Part shown: positions 1-8,085 of the stretch, in pieces
Numbering within the stretch: the stretch's first letter is position 1
Layout of the letters: each line of letters starts with the position of its first letter
From: Kaistia hirudinis
Lineage (GTDB): Bacteria; Pseudomonadota; Alphaproteobacteria; Rhizobiales; Kaistiaceae
DNA: 64,000 nt
Direction of reading: 5' to 3'
Assembly (NCBI RefSeq): GCF_014196455.1
Contig: NZ_JACIDS010000002.1
Location: 1-64,000, forward strand
The notes under the pieces: generated by a model
The model's database searches: none
What the model was told of the DNA's origin: nothing
The model's input: only the letters and a program-made list of their open reading frames with translations
Position numbers and translations under genes: made by a program

Positions 1-17
1 CACAATGTCCCCCATCC

Positions 18-56
18 AAAAAGCCCCGGCCGGATTAATATCCGCCGGGGCTTTTT
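18..56. terminator. Bidirectional intrinsic terminator
   Basis: A GC-rich hairpin (GCCCCGGC at 23-30 pairing with GCCGGGGC at 44-51) is flanked by A5 on the left and T5 on the right, so it can end transcription on either strand. It most likely closes a gene that lies left of the window. Confidence 0.75.
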
Positions 57-57
57 G

Positions 58-419
58 TCGTTCCAGAGGCCGGCGGAAGAGGCTCCACGGGGCCCCGAAT
101 GCCCAAGGGAAATAGCCGACCAGGTACGCCTCACTGCAGGAATGCACGTCGCGTCCGTCACAGCCGCCAGAAACGCGCGAAGGCGGACTGGATGGGCGCG
201 CAATGTTGGGCGTTGGCAGCACGGCAGGGCAGGGGAGGCGGATAGCGCGTCAGCCCCTACCACGAGTCGAGCCAGGTGCACCGAAGGCAATAGCTCTCCA
301 AGCAGGATCACCGACCGACAGCCTATAGACTTAGCTCGACGCGCCCGTCGCCAGCTGATGGCAATTCCCGTCATCCGGGATAGTCTCGCTCGGATGATGC
401 CGGCTGCGGGGACGTTCTC
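58..419. other. Intergenic region, no supported gene
   Basis: About 360 bases between the terminator and the nitrilase-family gene. An open frame of 122 codons (55-423) crosses it, but it begins inside the terminator, has no domain, is rich in Arg and Ala and shows no ribosome site, so I treat it as noncoding. I see no clear promoter or RNA structure. Confidence 0.5.
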
Positions 420-1370
420 ATGACCATTCTTCGGATCGCAACCACGTCCCTGGCGACGCTCGAGGATTTTGCGCCGCCCTATAATCTGGCGCATCCCGAT
501 CCAGACGAGACCTTAGCCCGCGGCCTTGAACTGATCGACGCGGCCGGCGCGATGAAAGCCGACCTCGTCTGTCTGCCGGAAACATTCAAGGCCGCCGGTC
601 TGCCGGCGTCGCGCATCGAAGAGCTCGCCGAACCTTTGGACGGTCCCTCTGTCCGGGCGCTGGCCGAACGCGCGAAGCGGCATCGGATCCATGTCGTCGC
701 CGGCCTGTTCGCCCGCATCGACGGCGCGATCTCCAACGTCGCGATCCTCCTCGACCGAGAGGGCCGGCTGATCGGAACCTATGCGAAGAAGCATCCGACG
801 GAGGGCGAGATCGTGGGCGGCGTTCGGCCGGGCTCGGCTTCCGCGGTGTTCAAGACCGAGATCGGCCGCATCGGCCTTGCGGTCTGTTTCGATCTGAACT
901 GGCGCGAACTCTGGGCGGAGATGAAGGCGGACGGTGCGGACATCGTCTGCTGGCTCTCCGCCTATGAGGGCGGCTTTCCCCTCCAGGCCTATGCCTGGCT
1001 GCACGGCTTCATCGTTGTCTCGTCTGTCCAATCCTATGCCGGCAAGATCATCGACCGCACGGGCCGGATCCTGGCCAGCACCAGCCGTTGGGGCCGGCTC
1101 ACCAGCTGGGACTTCGACACCGGCAAGCGCTGGCTGCATACGGACGGACAGGGCGAGGCGATCCTCGCCATGCAGAAGGCTTATGGCGACAGGGTGCGCG
1201 TCGAGACCTTCGGTGAGGAGCACATGTTCTCGATCGAGAGCCGCGATCCCGCCCTCGCAGTCGACACCATTCTAAACGACATGGGCCTCGTCACGATGGA
1301 AGACTACATCGCCCGGTGCGACGCGGCGCAGCGGGCCGGTCGAGGCGCGCGTTCCGACGGCTCCCAATGA
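420..1370 (+). CDS. Carbon-nitrogen hydrolase (nitrilase superfamily)
   Basis: A 316-residue protein of the CN_hydrolase family, which hydrolyses non-peptide C-N bonds such as amides, carbamoyl groups or nitriles. The Glu-Lys-Cys catalytic triad is visible: Glu54 in CLPETF, Lys124 in KKHPTEGE and Cys156 in GLAVCFDLNW. The Cys context (CFDLNW rather than a nitrilase-type CWE) points to an amidase or carbamoylase rather than a true nitrilase. Length is normal for the family and there is no signal peptide, so it is cytoplasmic. The stop codon overlaps the start of the next gene (ATGA), so the two are translationally coupled and probably act in one pathway. The substrate cannot be read from the sequence. 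Confidence 0.85.
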   Translation: MTILRIATTSLATLEDFAPPYNLAHPDPDETLARGLELIDAAGAMKADLVCLPETFKAAGLPASRIEELAEPLDGPSVRALAERAKRHRIHVVAGLFARIDGAISNVAILLDREGRLIGTYAKKHPTEGEIVGGVRPGSASAVFKTEIGRIGLAVCFDLNWRELWAEMKADGADIVCWLSAYEGGFPLQAYAWLHGFIVVSSVQSYAGKIIDRTGRILASTSRWGRLTSWDFDTGKRWLHTDGQGEAILAMQKAYGDRVRVETFGEEHMFSIESRDPALAVDTILNDMGLVTMEDYIARCDAAQRAGRGARSDGSQ

Positions 1371-2065
1371 ACCGCCATCGCTCTGGTGCTAGCGAACCGG
1401 TGTTGCGCCTCGCTTCGGAGGGAGCGCAGCTGTTTTCGGGGGCTGCGATTTCGATCGTCGGAACGCTCCTCGATCACCTTTCGGACATCGTGCCTGGACG
1501 GGCTGGCGTTCGGCTCGCGGGCCGGGCGGGCTTTATTGAAAGCCTCAATGCGGCGGGCGCGATCGGGCGTATCGCCGCCAGTTTGACCGGCAACGACGCG
1601 GTGCGACCGGTGCGCGCCGTCCTCTTCGACAAAGCGGACGGGGTCAACTGGTCACTCGGCTGGCACCAGGACCGGACGATCTGCGTGGAGGAGCGCATCG
1701 ACGTCGCGGGCTACGGTCCCTGGACGACCAAGGCAGGGCTCGTCCATGTCGAACCGCCGTTCGAACTCCTGGCACGCATGATCACGCTTCGGGTCCACCT
1801 GGATGACGTGCCCGCGACCAACGCGCCTTTGCTGGTTGCGCCCGGATCGCATCGCTTCGGTCGGGTCCCGATCGAGGAGATTCCCGCCATCGTCGATCAG
1901 TGCGGCGTTGCCGCGTGTCTCGCAAGGGCCGGCGATATCTGGGCGTATTCGACGCCGATCGTGCACGCCTCGGAACGTTCGGCACAAGTCGGCCGGAGGC
2001 GCGTCCTTCAGATCGACTACGCGCGGGATGCGCTACCGGACGGGCTCAGCTGGCGCGGAATCTAA
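1367..2065 (+). CDS. Phytanoyl-CoA dioxygenase (PhyH)-like Fe(II)/2-oxoglutarate oxygenase
   Basis: A 232-residue protein resembling PhyH-family non-haem iron oxygenases. The iron-binding facial triad is visible as His100-x-Asp102 (GWHQD) and a distal His200 (PIVHAS), with Arg210-212 able to bind the 2-oxoglutarate carboxylate. The motif APLLVAPGSHRFG matches the typical PhyH core strand. I chose the ATG at 1367 because it overlaps the upstream stop as ATGA; a longer frame from 1316 would run deep into the amidase gene. Coupling to a C-N hydrolase suggests sequential oxidation and hydrolysis of a nitrogen compound, but the substrate is unknown. Confidence 0.75.
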   Translation: MNRHRSGASEPVLRLASEGAQLFSGAAISIVGTLLDHLSDIVPGRAGVRLAGRAGFIESLNAAGAIGRIAASLTGNDAVRPVRAVLFDKADGVNWSLGWHQDRTICVEERIDVAGYGPWTTKAGLVHVEPPFELLARMITLRVHLDDVPATNAPLLVAPGSHRFGRVPIEEIPAIVDQCGVAACLARAGDIWAYSTPIVHASERSAQVGRRRVLQIDYARDALPDGLSWRGI

Positions 2066-2097
2066 AGGCGCCATACGTCCGATGCGGATCGCTCCAG

Positions 2098-2988
2098 CTA
2101 CACCCCATTCTTCGTCTTGACGAAATCGGACAGCATCGGGACGAACTTGCCGCCTTCGCCGGCGGCCTGCATGGCGACGAACTCGTTCTTCACGGTGGCG
2201 CCGAGCGCGTTCACGATCCCGGCGGCATCGGCCATCCCGGCGAGATAGCGCAGGTCCTTCGCGGCGTTGTCGATGGTGAAGCGATGCGCGTTTTCATCGC
2301 GCGTCAGCACATAGGTCATGAAGGTGTCGTAGAAGCCGCAGCGCATCCGGCCCTGGCCGATGACGGAGTGGAACGTTTCCGCCGACAGGCCGACCTTTTC
2401 GCCGAGCGCTAGCGCTTCGGAATAGAGCGCCGCATAGCCGAGCGAGAGGAAGTTGTTGATCAGCTTCATCTTGTGGCCCGCGCCGACCGGGCCGACATGG
2501 ACGATGGTCGCGGCCCAGCAGGCAATGAGCGGCTTGACGCGTTCGAAGACGGCGGGATCGGCGCCGACCAGCGCCTGGAGCGTGCCGGCCGCGGCGCCGG
2601 CCGGCGTGCCGCCGAGCGGTGCATCGACGAAATGCATGCCGGCCGCTTCCAGCCTTGCGGCGAGGCGGACGGTCGAGGTCGGCTCGGCGGTCGAGGTGTC
2701 GATCACGACGAGGCCGGGATGCGCGCCGGCGAGAATGCCGCCCGTGCCCTCGATCAGTTGCTCGACCTCGGGCGATCCGGTCACGCAGAGGAAGATGACG
2801 TCGCATTCGCGCGCCATTTCCTCGGCGGTGCCGACCTCGTTCGCGCCGAGCGCGACGAGGCGGTCGACGGCCTCACGGCGCCGATTGGCCATGGCGGTGA
2901 GCGCGTTGCCCTTGACCAGCAGATTGGTCGCCATGCCCTCGCCCATGAACCCGAGGCCGATGAAGCCGACGCGCGTCGCTGCCATCAT
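2098..2988 (-). CDS. 3-hydroxyisobutyrate dehydrogenase family NAD(P)-dependent oxidoreductase
   Basis: A 296-residue beta-hydroxyacid dehydrogenase. The N-terminal dinucleotide motif GFIGLGFMGEGM is intact, and the conserved catalytic lysine sits in GAGHKMKLINNFL. The family oxidises beta-hydroxy acids such as 3-hydroxyisobutyrate, tartronate semialdehyde or glycerate-type substrates. The start at 2988 (MM at the N-terminus; the next Met at 2985 is equivalent) follows GGGAGA at good spacing. A longer frame to 3204 would overlap the divergent LacI gene and is rejected. It is divergent from the LacI-type regulator with 97 bases between, so that protein may control it. Confidence 0.85.
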   Translation of the reverse strand: MMAATRVGFIGLGFMGEGMATNLLVKGNALTAMANRRREAVDRLVALGANEVGTAEEMARECDVIFLCVTGSPEVEQLIEGTGGILAGAHPGLVVIDTSTAEPTSTVRLAARLEAAGMHFVDAPLGGTPAGAAAGTLQALVGADPAVFERVKPLIACWAATIVHVGPVGAGHKMKLINNFLSLGYAALYSEALALGEKVGLSAETFHSVIGQGRMRCGFYDTFMTYVLTRDENAHRFTIDNAAKDLRYLAGMADAAGIVNALGATVKNEFVAMQAAGEGGKFVPMLSDFVKTKNGV

Positions 2989-3033
2989 GTTTCTCCCGCT
3001 CTGCTCAAAAAGGCGATTCTTCGCCGAACTGAA

Positions 3034-3048
3034 TTGGTTTAAAGCCGA
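3034..3048. promoter_or_regulatory. Candidate LacI-family operator
   Basis: TTGGTTTAAAGCCGA is an odd-centred inverted repeat matching at 5 of 7 paired positions. It lies in the short gap between the divergent dehydrogenase and the LacI-type gene. Assignment to the neighbouring regulator is inferred from position alone. Confidence 0.4.
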
Positions 3049-3085
3049 TAGCACAGACGACTTGGGGTGGCGACCAGGAGAGGTG

Positions 3086-4153
3086 ATGGCCGACCGGGAG
3101 AAGCCTGCGGACGCGCAGGGCGACGCGCCTCTGCCGAAGCTGCCGCAGCGCGGATTGACGTTGCGCATGCTCGGCGATCGGCTCGGCCTGTCGACGGCGA
3201 CCATCTCGTTGGCTCTGCGGGATTCGCCGCTCGTCGCCGAGCAGACCCGGATCCGCGTCCGCGCCCTCGCCGACGAGATCGGCTATGTCGCGAACCGATC
3301 GGCGGCGAGCCTGCGCACGGCGCGGACCAATATGGTCGGCGTGGTCGTGCACGACGTCGTGAATCCCTATTTCGCCGAGATCTTCCGCGCCCTCGAGGCG
3401 GAGCTGAACGCGCAGTCGCTGGCGATCATGATCTGCAACCACGCCGACGATGTGCGGCGGCAGCGCACCTTCGTCGAGACGCTGATGCAGCATCGCGCCG
3501 ACGGGCTCATCATGTGCCCCTCGGTCGGAACCGAGCCGGCCGAGGTGCTGCGCGTCGCGCGCAGCGGGCTGCCGCTCGTGATGATCTGCCGCGACATCGG
3601 TGAGATCGGCGTGCCCGTGGTGCGCGGCGACGATTTCGCCGGCGCGCTCGCGCTGACGCGGCACCTGATCGAGAGGGGGCACCGGCGCATCGCCTTCGTC
3701 GGCGGCCGCCGTCAGACCAGCGCCGGCCGCGAACGCCACGCCGGCTATGTCGCGGCGCATGCGGAAGCCGGAATCGAAATCGATCCGGCGCTTGATGTTC
3801 CCGAGGCGATGACGCAGCGCGCGGGCCGCGACGCGGTGGCGGGCCTGCTCGCGCTGTCGCGGCGGCCGACGGCGATCTTCGGCTTCAACGACCTCGTCGC
3901 ATTGGGGCTCATGTCCGCGCTGCGCCGGCATGGGATCGAGCCGGGGCGGGACATCGCGGTCGCCGGATATGACAATACGGATGGTGCCGCCTGGACCACG
4001 CCGGCGCTGACCTCGGTCGACAATGTTCCCGGGCCCATCGGCGCGACGGCGGCGGCGCTGCTGCGCGACCAGATCGCCGGGCTCCCCGTGCGCACGGAGC
4101 GGATCCTGATCGCGCCGGAACTGATCGTGCGGGAATCGACCCGTCCCAACTGA
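3086..4153 (+). CDS. LacI-family transcriptional regulator
   Basis: A 355-residue repressor-type protein. The N-terminal helix-turn-helix covers about residues 24-50 (LRMLGDRLGLSTATISLALR), followed by the hinge region and a periplasmic-binding-protein-like effector domain (VVVHDVVNPYFAEIFRALE, then GFNDLVALGLMSALRRHG and VAGYDNTDGAAWTTPALTSV). The ATG at 3086 follows AGGAGAGG directly upstream. An upstream-extended frame to 2453 overlaps the divergent gene and is rejected. The first ~22 residues before the HTH are an unusual charged leader for the family. It likely senses a sugar or sugar acid and controls the dehydrogenases on both sides. Confidence 0.9.
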   Translation: MADREKPADAQGDAPLPKLPQRGLTLRMLGDRLGLSTATISLALRDSPLVAEQTRIRVRALADEIGYVANRSAASLRTARTNMVGVVVHDVVNPYFAEIFRALEAELNAQSLAIMICNHADDVRRQRTFVETLMQHRADGLIMCPSVGTEPAEVLRVARSGLPLVMICRDIGEIGVPVVRGDDFAGALALTRHLIERGHRRIAFVGGRRQTSAGRERHAGYVAAHAEAGIEIDPALDVPEAMTQRAGRDAVAGLLALSRRPTAIFGFNDLVALGLMSALRRHGIEPGRDIAVAGYDNTDGAAWTTPALTSVDNVPGPIGATAAALLRDQIAGLPVRTERILIAPELIVRESTRPN

Positions 4154-4189
4154 ACCCCAATGAACCAGACCTCGAGGGAGAGAGCCCGA

Positions 4190-5161
4190 ATGTCCCGGCC
4201 CAGCCTGTTGATGCCCGGCCCCATGGCGCGCAGCGTGAACAATGCGCTCGATGACCATTTCACGGTGCATCGCCTTTATGAACTCGTGGACCGCGAGGCG
4301 GAGCTCGCCGAGTTGGCGCCGGAGATCCGCGCCGTCGCCGTGAGCGGCTTTCGCGTCGATCCGGCCCTGATCGACCGCCTGCCGAAGCTGGAGATCATCG
4401 CCAGCTTCGGCGTCGGCTACGACAATATCGACGCGCGCTATGCCGGCTCCAAGGGCATCGTCGTCACCAACACGCCGGATGTGCTGACCGAGGAGGTCGC
4501 CGACACCGCGCTCGGGCTGCTGCTCATGACGGCGCGCGAACTCGGCGCCGCCGAGCGTTATCTGCGCGCCGGTCGTTGGTTGGAGGGCGCCTATCCGCTC
4601 AGCGCGACCTTGCGCGACCGCAGCGTCGGCATTGTCGGCCTCGGCCGGATCGGCAAGGCGATCGCGCGGCGGCTCGAGGCGTTCGGCCTGCCCGTCGCCT
4701 ATCACAATCGCCGTCCGCAGGACGACGTACACCATCGCTATTATCCCGATCTGATCGAGATGGCGCGCAATGTCGACACGCTGATCAGCGTGCTGCCCGG
4801 CGGTGCATCGACCGACAAGCTTATCGGCCGCGCCGTGCTCGACGCGCTCGGGCCGCGCGGCATCCTGATCAATATCGGCCGCGGCTCCGTCGTCGACGAG
4901 GCGGAGCTCATCGCGGCACTTACCGAGAAGCGTATTCATGCGGCGGGTCTCGACGTGTTCGAGAAGGAGCCGCAGGTGCCGGCCCAACTGATCGCGCTCG
5001 ACAATGCCGTGCTGCTGCCCCATGTCGGCTCGGCCTCGGTCTATACGCGCGACGCGATGGGTCAGCGCGTCGTCGACAACCTCATGGCGTGGCGCGACGG
5101 GCGGCCGCCGGTCAGCCCGGTCGTCGAAACGCCGTTCCATGGCTGGACGGCGCGCGGCTGA
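4190..5161 (+). CDS. D-isomer-specific 2-hydroxyacid dehydrogenase
   Basis: A 323-residue NAD(P)-dependent 2-hydroxyacid dehydrogenase of the glyoxylate/hydroxypyruvate reductase type. The Rossmann motif GIVGLGRIGKA lies at about residues 147-157. The catalytic residues are visible: Arg231 (NIGRGSVVDE), Glu258 (GLDVFEKEP) and His278 (LLPHVGSA). I chose the ATG at 4190, which follows GAGGGAGAGA, over an in-frame ATG at 4160 with no ribosome site. It lies 36 bases after the LacI gene on the same strand and is likely co-transcribed. It probably reduces a 2-keto acid such as hydroxypyruvate arising from sugar-acid breakdown. Confidence 0.9.
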   Translation: MSRPSLLMPGPMARSVNNALDDHFTVHRLYELVDREAELAELAPEIRAVAVSGFRVDPALIDRLPKLEIIASFGVGYDNIDARYAGSKGIVVTNTPDVLTEEVADTALGLLLMTARELGAAERYLRAGRWLEGAYPLSATLRDRSVGIVGLGRIGKAIARRLEAFGLPVAYHNRRPQDDVHHRYYPDLIEMARNVDTLISVLPGGASTDKLIGRAVLDALGPRGILINIGRGSVVDEAELIAALTEKRIHAAGLDVFEKEPQVPAQLIALDNAVLLPHVGSASVYTRDAMGQRVVDNLMAWRDGRPPVSPVVETPFHGWTARG

Positions 5162-5268
5162 TTGGAAGCCGGCTGCGGCGCCGCTTCCGCGCCGCAACAA
5201 CGACGGCTATGCTTCGCGGCTGCGGGCCCGGCGTCCGGCCGGGCCTCACGCGCGGGGACCCACTCACC

Positions 5269-5982
5269 ATGCATGAGAGCAGCGGCTATTTCGGCCTGAT
5301 CGTCGGCAATCTCACCTATATCGTGGTGGGCATTTCCTGGCTGCTGACGAACATCATGTGGCTGCGGATCGTGGCCGTCATCGGCCTCTGTCTCGAGATC
5401 ACCTACATGTCGCAGCAGCCGGGTGGTCCCGTCTGGACCACCATGGGCTGGGACACGGTGTTCATCACCATCAACCTCGTGCAGCTCGCGATCCTCGTGC
5501 GCGACCGGCTGAGCCTGAAGCTCACCAAGGAGGAGCGCGTCTATCTGGCGCCCGTGCTGGAGCGGCTCGACAAGGCGCAGATCGCGCGCATGCTGCGCAC
5601 CGGCGGCTGGAAGACGCTTGAGCCCGGCACGATGATCACCCGCGAAGGCGACCCCGTCGCGGATCTCACGCTCATCTGCGCCGGGCGCGCCGAGGTGAAG
5701 GTCCACGACGCGATCCTGGCGCATGTCGGTCCCGGCGTGTTCATCGGCGAGATCGCGTTCACGACCGGGCGGCCGGCGACGGCGAGCGTCATGGTCACGG
5801 AAACGGTCCGCATCCTGGCGCTCGACCAGGCGAAGCTGCGCCAGCTCTGCAAGCAGGATCAGCAGATCGCGTCGGCGATCTATGCGCTGATCGGCGGCGG
5901 ACTCGCCGACAAGATGCATGCCTCGAACGAGCGCATGCAGCCCTCGCCCGCCGGGGCGGGCGAGGCAACCGGTCCCGGCTAG
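5269..5982 (+). CDS. Membrane cyclic-nucleotide-binding protein, Popeye-like architecture
   Basis: A 237-residue protein. The first ~80 residues hold hydrophobic stretches that can form three membrane segments (about 7-27, 29-45 and 60-77). They are followed by LSLKLTKEER and a cNMP-binding domain (about 95-220). The phosphate-binding cassette is recognisable as FIGEIAFTTGRPATAS, with Glu161 and Arg168 in the canonical places. Three short N-terminal membrane passes directly joined to a cNMP-binding beta-roll is the architecture of Popeye-domain proteins. There is no C-terminal helix-turn-helix, so it is not a Crp/Fnr regulator. The ATG at 5269 is the first Met before the hydrophobic region. 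Its role is unknown. Confidence 0.7.
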   Translation: MHESSGYFGLIVGNLTYIVVGISWLLTNIMWLRIVAVIGLCLEITYMSQQPGGPVWTTMGWDTVFITINLVQLAILVRDRLSLKLTKEERVYLAPVLERLDKAQIARMLRTGGWKTLEPGTMITREGDPVADLTLICAGRAEVKVHDAILAHVGPGVFIGEIAFTTGRPATASVMVTETVRILALDQAKLRQLCKQDQQIASAIYALIGGGLADKMHASNERMQPSPAGAGEATGPG

Positions 5983-6738
5983 TTACAGCGAGAAGCCGCC
6001 ATCGGACGAGATGCACTGGCCGGTCGTGTAGCTCGCCTCGTCGGATGCGAGATAGACCGCGAGCCAGGCGATTTCCTCGGGTTCGCCGAGCCGCGCCATG
6101 GGCTGTCGATCGATGAACTGCTGGCGGATTTCCTCGACCGTCTTGCCGGTCTTGGCGGCCTGCTCGGCGATGCGCCCGTCGAGCGAGGGCGACTTGATCG
6201 TGCCCGGCGCGATCGCATTGACACGCACGCCCTGACGGATGTGATCGGCCGCGACCGCCTTGGTGAGGCCGATGACGGCCGCCTTGGACGCGCCATAGAC
6301 ATAGCGGTTGGCGAGGCCGCGGATCGAGCTCGCGCCCGAGGCGATGTTGATGATCGAGCCATTGCCCCGCTCCAGCATGCCCGGAAGGAAGGCGCGGATG
6401 GTGCGGTGCATGGATTTCACATTGACGTCGAAAGAGAAATCCCAGTCGGCGTCGGATGTCGAGAGCGCCGAGCCGTGATGGACGAAGCCGGCGCAGTTGA
6501 ACAGCACGTCGACCGGACCGACCTGCTTCGCCAGGGCCTCGACGGCCTCGGTGCTGCGCACGTCGAGCGAATGGGTCTCGGCGATGCCATGCGCCTTCAG
6601 GTCCGCGATCAGCTCGCCCTTGAGATCCGTCGCGATGACGTGAGCCCCCTCGGCAGCGAAGGCGATGGCCGTGGCGCGGCCGATGCCGGCGCCCGCGGCG
6701 GTCAGGAAGGCGCGCTTGCCCTTCAGACGATCCGTCAT
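5983..6738 (-). CDS. SDR oxidoreductase, BDH2 / 2-keto-3-deoxy-L-fuconate dehydrogenase-like
   Basis: A 251-residue classical short-chain dehydrogenase. It has TAAGAGIGRATA for NAD binding, the NCAG-type motif in LFNCAGFVHHG, catalytic Ser in NIASGAS and YxxxK in YVYGASKAA, and ends SSDGGFSL. From memory, the whole sequence tracks human BDH2/DHRS6 and bacterial 2-keto-3-deoxy-L-fuconate dehydrogenase closely (FNxAGFVHHG and the ASDEAxYxTG tail). That suggests oxidation of a deoxy sugar acid. The start at 6738 follows GAGGAAACGAC. Its stop abuts the end of the convergent cNMP-binding gene with no gap. Confidence 0.85.
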   Translation of the reverse strand: MTDRLKGKRAFLTAAGAGIGRATAIAFAAEGAHVIATDLKGELIADLKAHGIAETHSLDVRSTEAVEALAKQVGPVDVLFNCAGFVHHGSALSTSDADWDFSFDVNVKSMHRTIRAFLPGMLERGNGSIINIASGASSIRGLANRYVYGASKAAVIGLTKAVAADHIRQGVRVNAIAPGTIKSPSLDGRIAEQAAKTGKTVEEIRQQFIDRQPMARLGEPEEIAWLAVYLASDEASYTTGQCISSDGGFSL

Positions 6739-6775
6739 GTCGTTTCCTCGTTCGATTATTGTTGAATGGTTGGTG

Positions 6776-7471
6776 TCAGGTGGAGCGGAGCTCTTCCAGC
6801 GACCGACGCTGGCGTCCGTCGGGGCCGAAATTCGCCGGGTCGAGCCAGGCTTCGAAGGCGGCCTTGGCGCCGGGCCATTCGTGATCGAGCAGCGCAAACC
6901 AGGCGGTGTCGCGGTTGCGGCCCTTGACGATCATGTGCTGGCGGAAAATGCCCTCGAAGGTGAAGCCGAGGCGGAGCGCGGCGCGGCGCGAGGGCGCGTT
7001 CAGCGCATTGCACTTCCATTCATAGCGACGATAGCCGAGATCGTCGAAGACGTGACGGGCCATGAGGTACATGGCTTCGGTCGCGCCGATCGTGCGCTGC
7101 AGGGCGGGCGTATAGAGGATATTGCCGACCTCGACGGCGCGATCGGCCGGGGCGATGCGCATGAAGGTCGCGTGGCCGATGGCGCGCCGGCTCCCGCTTT
7201 CCACGATCGCGAAGAGCAGCGGATCGTCTTTCGTCGCGGCTGCGGCGTAGTACGCTTGAAACGCCTCGAAAGTCGCAAACGGGCCTTGTCCCATATAGGC
7301 CCAGAGCGCGTCATTGGCCGGGCCGGACGACAGGTCGAACAGATCGCGGGCGTGATCCTCGACGCTGAACGGAACCAGCGCGATGTGACGCCCTTCGAGG
7401 ACGGTGCGGGCCGGCGGTGGCACGGGCCGGGTATCGACGATGTCGCCAAGGGGAGGGGACATCTCAGTCAT
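6776..7471 (-). CDS. GNAT-family N-acetyltransferase (RimJ/RimL type)
   Basis: A 231-residue acetyltransferase-fold protein. The N-terminal part (LEGRHIALVPFSVEDHARDLF) and the C-terminal LRLGFTFEGIFRQHMIVKGRNRDTAWFALLDHEW are typical of RimJ/RimL-like enzymes. The acetyl-CoA-binding segment lies around ALQRTIGATEAMYL. This subgroup acetylates N-termini or small amines and is often annotated as a hypothetical resistance or protein-modifying enzyme. It lies 37 bases upstream of the SDR on the same strand, but the fold gives no metabolic link. Substrate unknown. Confidence 0.85.
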   Translation of the reverse strand: MTEMSPPLGDIVDTRPVPPPARTVLEGRHIALVPFSVEDHARDLFDLSSGPANDALWAYMGQGPFATFEAFQAYYAAAATKDDPLLFAIVESGSRRAIGHATFMRIAPADRAVEVGNILYTPALQRTIGATEAMYLMARHVFDDLGYRRYEWKCNALNAPSRRAALRLGFTFEGIFRQHMIVKGRNRDTAWFALLDHEWPGAKAAFEAWLDPANFGPDGRQRRSLEELRST

Positions 7472-7554
7472 GCCGTCCGACCTCGGCGCACCGGTCGATC
7501 GCTATCGTTACCATCTCGGGCTCCTCCCAGCTCAGCAGCGATCCTAACTGGGAA

Positions 7555-7749
7555 TCACGCCTGAGAGGAAGGGCGTGCGAGGGTCGCGCGCATCGGTGGC
7601 GTGATGCCGCGGCGTTCGAGTTCGGCGAGGATCGAGGCGGGAATCTCGCGGCAGCCGCAGGCGCGCGCATGCTCGAGATGCCACGCGATCCGCTCGTTGA
7701 GGCTCGCCTTGGGTGGCATCGGATTCGCTTCGTGCCATTCGCGGTTCAT
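7555..7749 (-). CDS. Small protein of unknown function
   Basis: A 64-residue, probably cytoplasmic protein with two Cys residues close together (HARACGCREIP). Its start overlaps the stop of the upstream gene as ATGA, the main evidence that it is real. I recognise no family. It probably works with the 106-residue protein encoded just before it. Confidence 0.55.
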   Translation of the reverse strand: MNREWHEANPMPPKASLNERIAWHLEHARACGCREIPASILAELERRGITPPMRATLARPSSQA

Positions 7750-8066
7750 TGCGGTTCGATCGCCTCCGCGGCGGGCAGGATCAGTTCGATTTGCCAGTCG
7801 GCGCCGAGTTCGCGCCGCACCGCCGCGGCGATCGCCTCGCCCTCGCGCCGCCAGGCGATAGCGGCCTTCGCGTCATGAAACCGGGACAGCTCGGGATCGA
7901 CCGGGTCGAGGACGGCATCGAACGCGTCGATCCATTCTTCGATCCGGTCGGCGAGGTCGTCGGAGAGGCCGAGATCGTCGAGGTCGACGGGCTCGGCTTC
8001 CCTGCGGTCCGGGACGATCCAGAGCGGCTCGCTCAGCCATTGCGGCGCGATGCGGAGCCTCGGCAT
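7746..8066 (-). CDS. Hypothetical acidic protein
   Basis: A 106-residue protein rich in Asp and Glu (about 20 acidic residues in the middle), with no signal peptide or membrane segment. It begins MPRLRIAPQWLSEPLWI and contains the acidic stretch DDLGLSDDLADRIEEWIDAFD. The family is not recognised. It sits 19 bases downstream of xylD and overlaps the next small gene by four bases, so the pair forms the tail of the xylD transcription unit. A link to xylonate metabolism is possible only by position. Confidence 0.6.
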   Translation of the reverse strand: MPRLRIAPQWLSEPLWIVPDRREAEPVDLDDLGLSDDLADRIEEWIDAFDAVLDPVDPELSRFHDAKAAIAWRREGEAIAAAVRRELGADWQIELILPAAEAIEPQ

Positions 8067-8085
8067 GGATCGTCCTTCCGGCCTC

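Noticed and set aside
55..423. 122-codon frame before the nitrilase-family gene
   Set aside because: Begins inside a terminator, no ribosome site, composition unlike a folded protein.
3005..5200. 731-codon minus-strand frame
   Set aside because: Shadow of the LacI and hydroxyacid dehydrogenase genes; Arg/Asp/His-rich, no domain, typical of antisense frames in GC-rich genes.
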